NCBI RefSeq assembly: GCF_013618625.1
Contig: NZ_JABRWO010000010.1
Coordinates: forward strand, 1-64,000
From: Bremerella alba
GTDB taxonomy: Bacteria; Planctomycetota; Planctomycetia; Pirellulales; Pirellulaceae
Direction of reading: 5' to 3'
Length of the DNA: 64,000 bases
Positions 42,715 to 50,716 of this stretch are shown piece by piece (positions within the stretch are counted from its first letter, which is position 1; each line of letters begins with the position of its first letter). Below the pieces are notes generated by a model. It was not told the DNA's origin and ran no database searches. It saw only the letters and a program-made list of their open reading frames with translations. The position numbers were made by a program, and so were the translations under genes.

Positions 42715-43971
42715 TTGGACGTCATTGTGGCCATTGCACCCTGGTTGGTGGCAATGCTGCTGTTGGTCGCCTTCTCTGGCGTGTTCTCCGCATCGGAAGC
42801 GGCTTTCTTTTACTTAAAACTGGAAGATCGCAAACGCTTTCGTAAGGGAACGACCGCCCAGCGTGCTGCGGCTGCTCTGTTAAGCGATCCGGATCGCTTG
42901 CTGTCGGCCATTCTCTTTTGGAATTTGATGGTCAACGTCGCCTACTTTGCGGTCGCTGCGATCGTTGGTCTGCGACTACAGAACACGGTGGGGGCAACCT
43001 ATGCGACCGTGTTTTCGACACTGTCTCTGCTGGTGATCATCTTCTTTAGTGAAATGCTCCCCAAGAGTCTGGCGGTGCTGCGTGCGCCCGTTCTGGCTGC
43101 GTTTTTAGCCGTGCCGATCGCGTTTGCGGTACGTGTCATCGATCCGATTCGCCCGATCATGCGCGGCGTCGGGACGCTTTCGCAGCGGTTGATCTGGCCA
43201 CGTTTTGAAGCAGAACCTTATATGCAGGTTTCCGACCTGGAGCGAGCCATTCAGATGTCGATGCAGAGCAGCACGGTGCTCGAGCAAGAAGAGATGGCCT
43301 TGCGAGGTATCGTGAGCCTGTCCGATTCGCTGGCCCAGGAAATGATGCGGCCTCGAATGCGTTTCAGGATGTTTCACCCGCCCGTCTCGCTAAAGGACCT
43401 TGATTCCGAAATAACGCCCAGCGGCTATCTACTGATTTCTGACGAACAAGGCGACGACGTCGTCAGCGCGATCAACCTGGTCGATGCGACCGAGCTTCCG
43501 AGCGTCAACCTGGAAGGGTTCGCCCAGGAAGTGCTGGTCTTTCCCTGGTGTGCGAAAGCTTCGGAAGTGTTCCAGCAGATGATGTCCACCGAGAACGAGG
43601 TTGCCGCAGTGGTTAACGAACTGGGTGAGACCATCGGCGTGATCACCCTGCGAGACATGATGGAGACCATTTTCTCTTACGATCATGGTCGGAGCGAACG
43701 TATCCTGCAGCGGAAGACGTTTGAAGAGTTGGAAGATGGTTCTTACTTAGTCTCAGGCATGACCAGCGTCCGTCGACTTGCGAAGTACTTCGACCTGGTA
43801 TTGCCGGAAACGAGGCACGCCACCATCAATGGCATTCTGCAAGAGGAATTGGAACGAATTCCGGAAGTGGAAAATGTCGTGGCGTGGGGGCCATTTCTTT
43901 TTGAAGTAATTGAACAGCACTCCGAAGGGCACATCCTCGTTCGATTGACCATGCGTCAGGAGGAAGAGTGA
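42715..43971 (+). CDS. CNNM/CorC-type membrane protein (DUF21-CBS-CorC_HlyC)
   Basis: 418 residues. DUF21 (about 5-190) has several membrane helices (WLVAMLLLVAFSGVFSASEA). CBS-like domains follow (about 200-320, GEIVGVITLRDMMETIF in form ETIGVITLRDMMETIF). The C-terminal CorC_HlyC region (about 335-415) has EELEDGSYLVSGMTSVRRLA. This architecture is that of CorC/CNNM proteins, linked to Mg2+/Co2+ efflux or resistance. TTG 42715 has AAAGGAG seven bases upstream. It is followed after four bases by a truncated paralogue, and 61 bases after the permease. Confidence 0.9.
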   Translation: MDVIVAIAPWLVAMLLLVAFSGVFSASEAAFFYLKLEDRKRFRKGTTAQRAAAALLSDPDRLLSAILFWNLMVNVAYFAVAAIVGLRLQNTVGATYATVFSTLSLLVIIFFSEMLPKSLAVLRAPVLAAFLAVPIAFAVRVIDPIRPIMRGVGTLSQRLIWPRFEAEPYMQVSDLERAIQMSMQSSTVLEQEEMALRGIVSLSDSLAQEMMRPRMRFRMFHPPVSLKDLDSEITPSGYLLISDEQGDDVVSAINLVDATELPSVNLEGFAQEVLVFPWCAKASEVFQQMMSTENEVAAVVNELGETIGVITLRDMMETIFSYDHGRSERILQRKTFEELEDGSYLVSGMTSVRRLAKYFDLVLPETRHATINGILQEELERIPEVENVVAWGPFLFEVIEQHSEGHILVRLTMRQEEE

Positions 43972-43975
43972 CGCC

Positions 43976-44953
43976 ATGGGATTGATTCTATTCCTGTTTG
44001 TTCTCGGTGTGTTTCTGAGCGCGTTCTTTAGTGGGTCGGAAACCGGTTTCTATCGCGTGACTCGCGTGCGACTGGTCTTAGATGGCTTGGGCGGAGATTG
44101 GCTGTCTCGTTTTCTGTTGTTTCTGACGAATCATCCGGCGTTGTTCGTGGCGACTACGCTCATTGGTAACAACTTGGCCAACTATATGGTCTCGTTGTCG
44201 ATTGTGCTTTTTACTCAGGCCACCTTTCCAGGAAACTCGACCGCTGAAATGGCGTTGCCGCTGGTGATCGCGCCATTTTTGTTTGTTTACGGCGAACTGC
44301 TTCCCAAATATTTTTTCTACCGAGCGCCCAACTTGTTACTTCGTCGAACGAGTTGGCTCTTTTTTGTATTCACGGTGTTGTTCGCTCCGTGTTCGGCCCT
44401 CTTGTGGCTATTAGGACGAGCCCTGCAAACGCTGCTGGGCGAATCACCGGAAACCGTTCGCTTGGCGTTGGCTCGAACCGAGTTGGAAGACTTCCTGGAA
44501 GAAGGGGGTGAGTTCGGCATTTTGAACAAGGCTCAGCGGCGCGTTGCCCAAGGTGTGTTCGGGGTGGCCAACCGTCGGGTAACTTCCATTTCTACGCCCC
44601 TTTCCCGTATTTGGACCGCCCGAATTGGTTCCAAGGTGAACAACCTCATTCGTGTAGCCAAGCGGAAGCAAATCTCGGTTATTCCCATTGTCGAAACGCA
44701 GGGGAAGCGTACCGTTCCCATTGGATACGTCCGCATCTGCGACCTATATATGGGAGACGGCGAAGAGATCGAAAACTATCACCCGCTCCCCGAAGTCAAG
44801 GCAAGCGAAAGTTGCATCTCGGCCATCACACAGCTTCATAGCTCAGGCGAATTGATGGCCAAGGTCGTCAGCCGCAGCGGTGTGCCGATTGGCATCATTA
44901 CGATGCAGCAACTGCAGCGAGCCATTCTCGATGCGAAGAAGCAGCCTGCCTAG
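43976..44953 (+). CDS. Short CNNM paralogue (DUF21-CBS without CorC domain)
   Basis: 325 residues. DUF21 (about 1-160: FSGSETGFYRVTRVRL, GNNLANYMVSLSIVL, ELLPKYFFYRAP) is followed by degenerate CBS domains (about 180-320, ending PIGIITMQQLQRAIL). The CorC_HlyC module of the preceding gene is absent. It lies four bases after its neighbour, so the two are surely co-transcribed and may form a heterodimer, as CNNM proteins dimerise. The exact cation is unknown. Confidence 0.88.
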   Translation: MGLILFLFVLGVFLSAFFSGSETGFYRVTRVRLVLDGLGGDWLSRFLLFLTNHPALFVATTLIGNNLANYMVSLSIVLFTQATFPGNSTAEMALPLVIAPFLFVYGELLPKYFFYRAPNLLLRRTSWLFFVFTVLFAPCSALLWLLGRALQTLLGESPETVRLALARTELEDFLEEGGEFGILNKAQRRVAQGVFGVANRRVTSISTPLSRIWTARIGSKVNNLIRVAKRKQISVIPIVETQGKRTVPIGYVRICDLYMGDGEEIENYHPLPEVKASESCISAITQLHSSGELMAKVVSRSGVPIGIITMQQLQRAILDAKKQPA

Positions 44954-44971
44954 TTTTTCCTGAAAGAGACC

Positions 44972-45865
44972 ATGACGACCACGCCTATTAAAGAACTTCC
45001 CGCCGGACGTCACCGTCTGACGATCGATGTCGACGAGCGTGAGCGTGAATTCTGGGTGTATGTTCCTACCCAAGCCGAGCAGCCGGAAGAAGGCTGGCCT
45101 CTGGTCTTTGTCTTCCATGGCGGTTTGTCGAATGCCCCCACCATGGCTCGTTTCTGCGAAATGCATGAGTACGCCGATACGGCCGGGTTCGTGACCGTCT
45201 TTCCCAATGGAACCGGTCGGCTGCCAACCATGAAGACCTGGAACGCCGGCATGTGCTGTGGGTATGCTCAGCGTGAAGACGTCAATGATGTCCACTTTGT
45301 CGAACAACTATTGGCCGACATCCCACAGCGAGTCCCAGTCGATCCGATGCGTGTCTACGCGACCGGGATGTCCAACGGCGGAATGATGGCCTATTTGTTG
45401 GGAGACAAGCTCGCCAAGCATTTCGCCGCGATTGCCCCAGTCGGAGGAACGATGGGAAATCCCACGTGTACCCCAAGCCGACCGGTCCCGCTAATGCACA
45501 TCCACGGGACAGACGATCAGTTCGTCCGCTGGGAAGGTGGTGTGGGCTCGCGGAGCAAATCGAAGCTTGATTTTCACTCGGTCGATCACGCGCTGCAAAA
45601 CTGGATCGCGGCCAACCAAGCCCAATCAACGCCGACTGTCGAAGCACTTCCAGGCGAAGTGAAGGACGGGACGTCGATCGAGCGGTTTACCTACGCAGCC
45701 AATGGGAACAACTCGGCAGAAGTGATCCTGCTAAAAGTTCATGGCGGAGGTCATACGTGGCCGGGCAAGGAGAGCCGCCTGGATTTGCTCGGGGCGACCA
45801 CTCACAATCTCGATGCGAACCTCGCAATCTGGGAGTTCTTTCAGCAGCATCGTTTGTCTCGATAG
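44972..45865 (+). CDS. PHB-depolymerase/LpqC-type alpha/beta hydrolase
   Basis: 297 residues of the LpqC/PHB depolymerase esterase family. The catalytic triad is visible: Ser134 in TGMSNGG, an Asp in HIHGTDDQFV, and His in GGGHTWPG. The oxyanion segment FVFHGGLSN near residue 47 is typical. No signal peptide is present, so it is probably cytoplasmic, unlike many secreted polymer-degrading members. The preferred substrate (short polyester, feruloyl ester or another ester) cannot be read. It is 18 bases after the CNNM paralogue and may be the last gene of that transcript. Confidence 0.87.
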   Translation: MTTTPIKELPAGRHRLTIDVDEREREFWVYVPTQAEQPEEGWPLVFVFHGGLSNAPTMARFCEMHEYADTAGFVTVFPNGTGRLPTMKTWNAGMCCGYAQREDVNDVHFVEQLLADIPQRVPVDPMRVYATGMSNGGMMAYLLGDKLAKHFAAIAPVGGTMGNPTCTPSRPVPLMHIHGTDDQFVRWEGGVGSRSKSKLDFHSVDHALQNWIAANQAQSTPTVEALPGEVKDGTSIERFTYAANGNNSAEVILLKVHGGGHTWPGKESRLDLLGATTHNLDANLAIWEFFQQHRLSR

Positions 45866-45893
45866 GCAAACGAGCTTTGCCGGCTTGGCTTGC

Positions 45894-46295
45894 TTAACTC
45901 CCGGATAACGCTTTCTCGGCAGCGGCTTTGGCAGCTTCGTTCTTTTTACGGCGAAGCTCTTCTTCCGTGATCAGTTCTTTGAGGCGGGTTAATTGAACAT
46001 CCGTGAGAACAGCTTTCACCTCGTCTGCCATCGCCGAGTCTAATCGAGCGATTTCCATTTCGAGCTTTTGGATCTGAGCCTGATAGCCGTGTTGGATCTC
46101 ATAGATTTGCTTCTTTTGATCTTCCGTAACGATATCGTTCCAGTGGGCTGGCAATCGTCCTCGGATTTCTTTATTCGGCGCTGTCGATGATGCAGACGGC
46201 GCGGCTTCCTGGGCAGAAAGCGTTGTGATGGCGGGAATGGCAACCAGCAGGGCGAGAAGGCCGAGCGATGTCAGGACAATCGATTTTAAATTCAT
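45894..46295 (-). CDS. Exported small helical Spy-like protein
   Basis: About 133 residues. A signal peptide (SLGLLALLVAIPAITTLSA) is followed by a charged helical mature part. Motifs ITEDQKKQIYEIQHGYQAQI-like (VTEDQKKQIYEIQ) and LTDVQLTRLKELITEEEL resemble the LTxxQ pattern of Spy/CpxP chaperones. The C-terminus is Lys/Ala-rich. It is convergent with the esterase gene (28-base gap). ATG 46295 is favoured because it begins the signal peptide; an ATG at 46313 adds six residues. Confidence 0.7.
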   Translation of the reverse strand: MNLKSIVLTSLGLLALLVAIPAITTLSAQEAAPSASSTAPNKEIRGRLPAHWNDIVTEDQKKQIYEIQHGYQAQIQKLEMEIARLDSAMADEVKAVLTDVQLTRLKELITEEELRRKKNEAAKAAAEKALSGS

Positions 46296-46434
46296 CAAGG
46301 AAACCCCAGTCAAGGAACTGCTGTAGAAAGCCGTCCTGGCAAATGTGGGGGTGCTCCGTCACTAAGACGAGCCAATTCTGATTTGCCACCAGGGGGGTGT
46401 CAAGTCAATTTTAGGGGTAACCCACAGGGCGCAT

Positions 46435-46478
46435 AAAAAAAGCCAGAAGTAGTCGTTCCGTCGTCTACTTTGGCTTTT
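46435..46478 (-). terminator. Second minus-strand terminator
   Basis: A 14-bp stem with one bulged base (46438-46452 with 46465-46478) and 12-base loop, followed on the minus strand by seven T residues. Confidence 0.75.
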
Positions 46479-46624
46479 GATCTCACGGGGCCGCATCCTG
46501 CGTCCCGTCCTCCCGGTGTTCGATCAGTATTAGGTATCGTCCTGATGTGGAGCTGTTCTAGACGGAAAATCTGGTATTTTCGTGCTAGCAGTCGGGGCTT
46601 TTTCGACGGCTTATCACGGCTAGC

Positions 46625-46663
46625 AAAAATATGCGGGCAGATCCCATCCAGGATCTGCCCGCA
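46625..46663 (-). terminator. Terminator of the Cys-rich gene
   Basis: A perfect 13-bp GC-rich stem (46632-46644 with 46651-46663), 6-base loop, followed on the minus strand by TATTTTTG. Confidence 0.85.
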
Positions 46664-46736
46664 AGACGCTTTGGCTCCGATTCAAACCACACTCCCCAGG
46701 TAGCTTGGTCGAGCCGGTCGCGTTGGTTTGGTAGGC

Positions 46737-47384
46737 CTAGTTCCGCGGTAGCAGAGCTTGCAGCGAAGGCATCAGCCGTGCTTCTTTTGCTGCCGGTGTA
46801 GCGGGGGTTGGTTCGATAGCTGGGGCAACCTCAGGCACGCTGTGGTGCATCTCTTGTTCGAGGTTGATGATTTCGGTGGCACCGCCGCACGAATCACAAC
46901 CAGTCGATCCGCAGCCGCATTGGCCGTAGCTTCGGCACTTATTCCAGAAACCACGTACGTGCATTCCCAGGCAGCTCGTGCAGGCACTTCCGCAGCCTTT
47001 AACAGGCATGCCGTGGTTGCAGCCACACATGGGGTAGTCGCCACAGCAAGGCATCGTCGTTTGAGCTTCACAGCCGCACGATGGCTTGGCAAACCAGTGA
47101 TAACGGGTTTGGATCTTGGTACGACAACCGTGGCCGCATCGATTGCGGTCTGCACAGTAATTGCTCCACAGGTCGCCACAGCAGCCTGCCGATGGGTGTT
47201 GGCAAACGTATCCGCCACGGCCGCAGCTGTTGCATCCGGCAGCACCACAAGCAGCCATGTATTCGCTGTTGGCATGGGTGTGAGCAGTCGGGTAGCTGAC
47301 CGTCATCGCATCCCAGGGGCCGGCAAAAGCGACTTGAGTTGCCGAAAGAACGACCAAGCACGATAGGGTAGCAATTCGGATCAT
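46737..47384 (-). CDS. Exported Cys-rich protein
   Basis: 215 residues with a signal peptide (IATLSCLVVLSATQVAFAG). The mature part contains about 23 Cys, many as CG, GC and CC (GCCGDLWSNYC, MPCCGDYPMCGC, GQCGCGSTGCDSCGG), plus clusters of His, Tyr and Gly. There is no recognisable domain. Such proteins are typical of planctomycete envelopes and could be disulfide-linked in an outer layer or wall. A Pro/Ala-rich C-terminal tail (about 180-215) follows. A terminator sits just beyond the stop. Function is unknown; the Cys content is directly seen. Confidence 0.8.
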   Translation of the reverse strand: MIRIATLSCLVVLSATQVAFAGPWDAMTVSYPTAHTHANSEYMAACGAAGCNSCGRGGYVCQHPSAGCCGDLWSNYCADRNRCGHGCRTKIQTRYHWFAKPSCGCEAQTTMPCCGDYPMCGCNHGMPVKGCGSACTSCLGMHVRGFWNKCRSYGQCGCGSTGCDSCGGATEIINLEQEMHHSVPEVAPAIEPTPATPAAKEARLMPSLQALLPRN

Positions 47385-47649
47385 TTCTTTGTTCCTTACA
47401 GTTTGGGGAGTTTAGCGAGGGAGTAATTGTTGCACTGTCGAAACATGCCACGTATTTCGCGTTGTGCAAACGCAACATCGAAAAATTTTGCCTCATTGTT
47501 GAGGTCACCCTGGCCGCCATACCGGACGTAGTCGGAATAACCGTTTCAGGCAGAACTCTTCCCTGGCAAAGGTCAATCTCCCGGATCGATCCGTTAGAAT
47601 AAAACGACGCTCACCCATTTCATTGCCCCGCATCCAGGGACGACACGCT

Positions 47650-48591
47650 TTGTTTCTATTGGCACAGTTGCAACTCGATCCTGGCTGGCTGACGGCCCTG
47701 GCGTCGCTGTTGATGGGTATCGCAGGGGTTGTGCTGCTATGGCGAGGACGCACGGCCCTGCGTGGGACGACGCTTGTGCTGCCGTGGGCGTGGTCGCTTC
47801 TGGCTTGGCTTGCACTGTGCGGCAGCGAGATTGCGATCGGCGTGATGCAATGGTGGGAAGTGTCCCATTCGGACGATCAAATACGGTACCTGGCCGCGAT
47901 GACACTCTTCTGCCCGCAACTTTCCCAGGTGGGTGCGAAGCGGCCGCAGTGGATTGCCTGGCAAGGAGTCGTGGCGATTCTTCTACTGGTGTTGTGGGCT
48001 CCGGTCTTTCAAGTCTGGGCATTCAGCAGTATCGGGCACGTCGCTCCCGGCTGGATATGGGGGATGTTTCTTGCTGCACTCATCCTCGCTGGTTTTTTGA
48101 ACAACTTCCCCACGCGATTCAGTCCGACCGCTTTGTGCTTGGCCGTCGCTCAGATCAACATGACCTATTACTACCTTCCCTTGACGACAACGGAAGTCTC
48201 GGTGAAAGCTTCGCTCATCGCGATGGCCCTGGGTCTAATTGGTATCGGATCGGCAATCCAAGGCGGCTTGGGTCGGCCCGAGAACCTGCGTGCTGAGGAT
48301 CGTGCGTGGATCGACTTTCGCGACAGCTTCGGTGCATTTTGGGCTGCCAGGGTCATGCTCCGTGTAAACGATTCCGCCGCACGGTACGAGTGGGGCCTAT
48401 GGCTAAGTTGGAATGGCTTTCACCAGGTAGAAATCGTGGGCTCGCTTCCCGAGTTCCGCGAAGGCGTCAGCGAGGCGCTGATTTCATGCTTAAGAAAACT
48501 GCTCGGGGATTTTGTCGACGATGCGTGGCTCGACGCTCGACTGCCACGGCCCAACAAGCGGAAGAAAGGGCTGGAGGATTTAGAGGCTTAG
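47650..48591 (+). CDS. Multi-pass membrane protein of unknown function
   Basis: About 313 residues with six or so hydrophobic segments in the first 210 residues (GWLTALASLLMGIAGVVLL, LPWAWSLLAWLALCG, GVVAILLLVLWAPVFQVWAF, WGMFLAALILAGFLN, SLIAMALGLIGIGSAI) and a cytosolic C-terminal domain (about 220-313, DRAWIDFRDSFGAFWAARV). No family is recognised; the final Lys/Arg-rich tail is soluble. TTG 47650 has AGGGA nine bases upstream; TTG 47623 is an in-frame alternative without a good Shine-Dalgarno. It is divergent from the Cys-rich gene. Confidence 0.75.
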   Translation: MFLLAQLQLDPGWLTALASLLMGIAGVVLLWRGRTALRGTTLVLPWAWSLLAWLALCGSEIAIGVMQWWEVSHSDDQIRYLAAMTLFCPQLSQVGAKRPQWIAWQGVVAILLLVLWAPVFQVWAFSSIGHVAPGWIWGMFLAALILAGFLNNFPTRFSPTALCLAVAQINMTYYYLPLTTTEVSVKASLIAMALGLIGIGSAIQGGLGRPENLRAEDRAWIDFRDSFGAFWAARVMLRVNDSAARYEWGLWLSWNGFHQVEIVGSLPEFREGVSEALISCLRKLLGDFVDDAWLDARLPRPNKRKKGLEDLEA

Positions 48592-48650
48592 GTCAGATCC
48601 ATTTGCTGTTTTTGTAATTCTTGCGCCTCACTTAATTGTAAAACAACCAT

Positions 48651-49139
48651 TCAACCATCCTGCAAATTCAACGTCTCTTCTACCGCACTTTCTGTCACGG
48701 TGATCTTCAAATCGGACGATTCTGCCTTCAGGTACTTCTCTGGCACCAGGGCTTTTCGGGGCGGCATTCGCTTGGCGGACTGTTCTAGTAGGGCGTCTTC
48801 CTCTGGCGTCGATGCCGTCGGAGGTGGTTCTGCTTGCTCGTCGTATTTCGTGACCGTCACGGCATAAGACCCTGCCGGAACTCCTGGGTAGCGTCCTTGA
48901 GTTTTGATGATGGCTTGACCTTGTTGGTCGGTCATGCCCACGCCTACCCATTTACCATCGGCAGGAACAAGCGTTACGGTCGCCTCAGTGACTGGCACTC
49001 CTTTGTAGACGACATCGACCTTACACGACGTGAGTGGCGGAAGATCGTCGGGCAGGGCAGGACCATGGCCGCATCCAACTAAAGCAACGAAAAGGAGCCC
49101 TGCTGTGGTGACAAACGACATCTTGGGCCGAATGTTCAT
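48651..49139 (-). CDS. Lipoprotein with carboxypeptidase-regulatory-like domain
   Basis: About 162 residues. The signal sequence ends in lipobox VGC (FVALVGCGHGP; Cys near residue 21). A beta-rich domain (CKVDVVYKGVPVTEATVTLV, GMTDQQGQAIIKTQGR, GVPAGSYAVTVTKYDE) resembles the Ig-like carboxypeptidase-regulatory fold common in planctomycete small lipoproteins. GGAGG precedes the ATG by four bases. It follows the DUF1559 gene on the same strand, a common pairing in planctomycetes. Confidence 0.8.
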   Translation of the reverse strand: MNIRPKMSFVTTAGLLFVALVGCGHGPALPDDLPPLTSCKVDVVYKGVPVTEATVTLVPADGKWVGVGMTDQQGQAIIKTQGRYPGVPAGSYAVTVTKYDEQAEPPPTASTPEEDALLEQSAKRMPPRKALVPEKYLKAESSDLKITVTESAVEETLNLQDG

Positions 49140-49240
49140 CGAACCTCCAGGCATTGAAGAGGGAATTATTGGGTAGGAATTCACGTAGGGCATGAATGGT
49201 TGGTTCGATCGTGCCGCGTCACGTGATTTGAGGGGAGGTT

Positions 49241-50278
49241 TTAGGGAATGGATACTGCTTCACCGTTCGATTTCGTCCCCAGAGCACCCCAGACACCGAA
49301 ATTCGATGCACCGGTTTGCGTGGTCGTGGGAATCGCAGTCGACAGTGATCCGGTATCGATGGTTTCGGCAATGAAGCGAACCGAACCGTCAGCCAGCATG
49401 ACGTTGCATCCGCCGGGGTGACGGCTGCTGGCCGAGTAAACGCCATATTGAGAGCCTATGCTGGCCGACCAACCGCTGGTGGTCGAGCAACTCGGCGAGT
49501 TTGGCGGCAACAGGGTTTGGAAGACGGAAAACGCGACAAATGCGTCGTGCCAACGCCAACCACGGTTCGCCAGCCAACTTGAACCGGTGTACTGCTTGCT
49601 CGAATGATCGTACGACGCCACACACTCCGCTAAGGTGAACGTGCCACCCAGGTTCACGATATCGCCGAAGTCGCCATGGGCCGCCGGTCGGACGAACTCT
49701 GAAATCGCGATTGTGTTGCTGGTTCCGTCGACGATATCGGCAAACGTGGGCCACGAGTAGATCGAGAACATCCCCCGCGAATGACGATGGTTGCCTGTGT
49801 GATCCTGATTGATTCGGTTGTCTCCGACACAGAACGCATAGTTCAGTTTGCCGGTGGTTCCTTCCAGCGGTCCGCTGGTGATATCGCTGGGGCAGAGCAG
49901 GATGGGGATCTCGTAGTTTTGAATCGGATGGCTATAGGTGGGAACGCTGACGACCGACATGGTTTCTTCATAAATCGCCTGCTGTTCCATAAACGACGCC
50001 ATCCGCGGGTAAGGCCCCATGCGGTAGATCAGTCCGGTACTGGTCGAGCCGGAGTAGTCCGGGCCTCCTTTGATCGATGGAAACGCCAAGTGGGTGTCGT
50101 GGTAGTTATGCAGAGCGAGGCCAAGTTGCTTCATGTGGTTCACACACTGCATGCGCCGAGCCGCCTCGCGTGCCTGCTGCACGGCCGGCAACAGCAGAGA
50201 TACTAAGACGCCAATAATGGCAATGACCACCAACAGTTCCACTAACGTAAAGCCGGCATTGGCATGCTTTGCCTTCAT
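49241..50278 (-). CDS. DUF1559 prepilin-like protein
   Basis: 345 residues. The prepilin signature GFTLVELLVVIAIIGVLVSL (mature Phe+1, Glu+5) is at 9-28, followed by VQQAREAARRMQC and the typical LGLALHNYHDTHLAFP. Near the C-terminus is the HPGGCNVMLADGSVRFI region, a form of the family's H-x-G-G-x-x-x-x-x-x-D-G signature. DUF1559 proteins are the most expanded family in many planctomycetes and may be pilus-like or cell-surface adhesive proteins; function is unproven. A good promoter lies about 137 bases upstream. AGAGG sits six bases before the ATG. The lipoprotein gene lies downstream. Confidence 0.93.
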   Translation of the reverse strand: MKAKHANAGFTLVELLVVIAIIGVLVSLLLPAVQQAREAARRMQCVNHMKQLGLALHNYHDTHLAFPSIKGGPDYSGSTSTGLIYRMGPYPRMASFMEQQAIYEETMSVVSVPTYSHPIQNYEIPILLCPSDITSGPLEGTTGKLNYAFCVGDNRINQDHTGNHRHSRGMFSIYSWPTFADIVDGTSNTIAISEFVRPAAHGDFGDIVNLGGTFTLAECVASYDHSSKQYTGSSWLANRGWRWHDAFVAFSVFQTLLPPNSPSCSTTSGWSASIGSQYGVYSASSRHPGGCNVMLADGSVRFIAETIDTGSLSTAIPTTTQTGASNFGVWGALGTKSNGEAVSIP

Positions 50279-50716
50279 AAGAACGCCTCTTTGGCAAAAG
50301 GGGAAGATTTAGAAGAACAGTGATGAGGGCCCGATGGGTTCAATAAAACTAATCGAGATCTCCAAGCACATCACGAGGCAATCATTGAGTCCTGGAGATG
50401 ACTGGTATCCCAGAAGTATACCAGCCTGAAATGGGGGCTCAAGCATTTTTTTGTTTTTTGTAAATTGATTGTCTTTGCAGGTAGATAGAATACCTCGGGG
50501 CCTGCAGTTGGAGCATGAGTTCAGGCGTTGTTTGGGGACCAACCTTTTTCTCCCCTAATCTCCTAAGCACTTCGGTTGCCAAGATGCCGATGCGCATTGA
50601 TACTTGATTATGAAATACCCTGAATCCATCTTCGTTCTCGGTAAGTAGTTATGAAGTCCACCGAGGGGTCGCGTCCTCGGCGGCCTACTCACTGACGCCC
50701 CCACTTTGAGACATGC
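50279..50716. other. 438-base divergent intergenic region
   Basis: Holds the extended -10 promoter of the DUF1559 gene (50415-50442) and the unidentified promoter of the Ser/Thr kinase. A TTGATT...TAGAAT pair near 50466-50492 on the plus strand has a 15-base spacer, so it is a weak candidate for the kinase. No gene was found. Confidence 0.5.
50415..50442 (-). promoter_or_regulatory. Sigma70-like promoter of the DUF1559 gene
   Basis: TTGAGC (50442-50437), a 16-base spacer and TATACT (50420-50415), with TG one base before the -10 (extended -10). The leader to the ATG at 50278 is about 130 nt. Confidence 0.65.

Larger units (their letters stand above)
46296..46736. other. 441-base intergenic region with two terminators
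   Basis: Between the Spy-like and Cys-rich genes, both on the minus strand. It holds two strong minus-strand terminators (46435-46478 and 46625-46663). The roughly 145 bases between them contain no convincing open frame, and they could give a short terminated transcript. See findings. Confidence 0.5.

Noticed and set aside
46470-46703. 77-codon plus-strand frame in the intergenic region between 46.3 and 46.7 kb
   Set aside because: It runs through a terminator hairpin and has Arg/Pro/Ser-rich noise-like composition and no Shine-Dalgarno.
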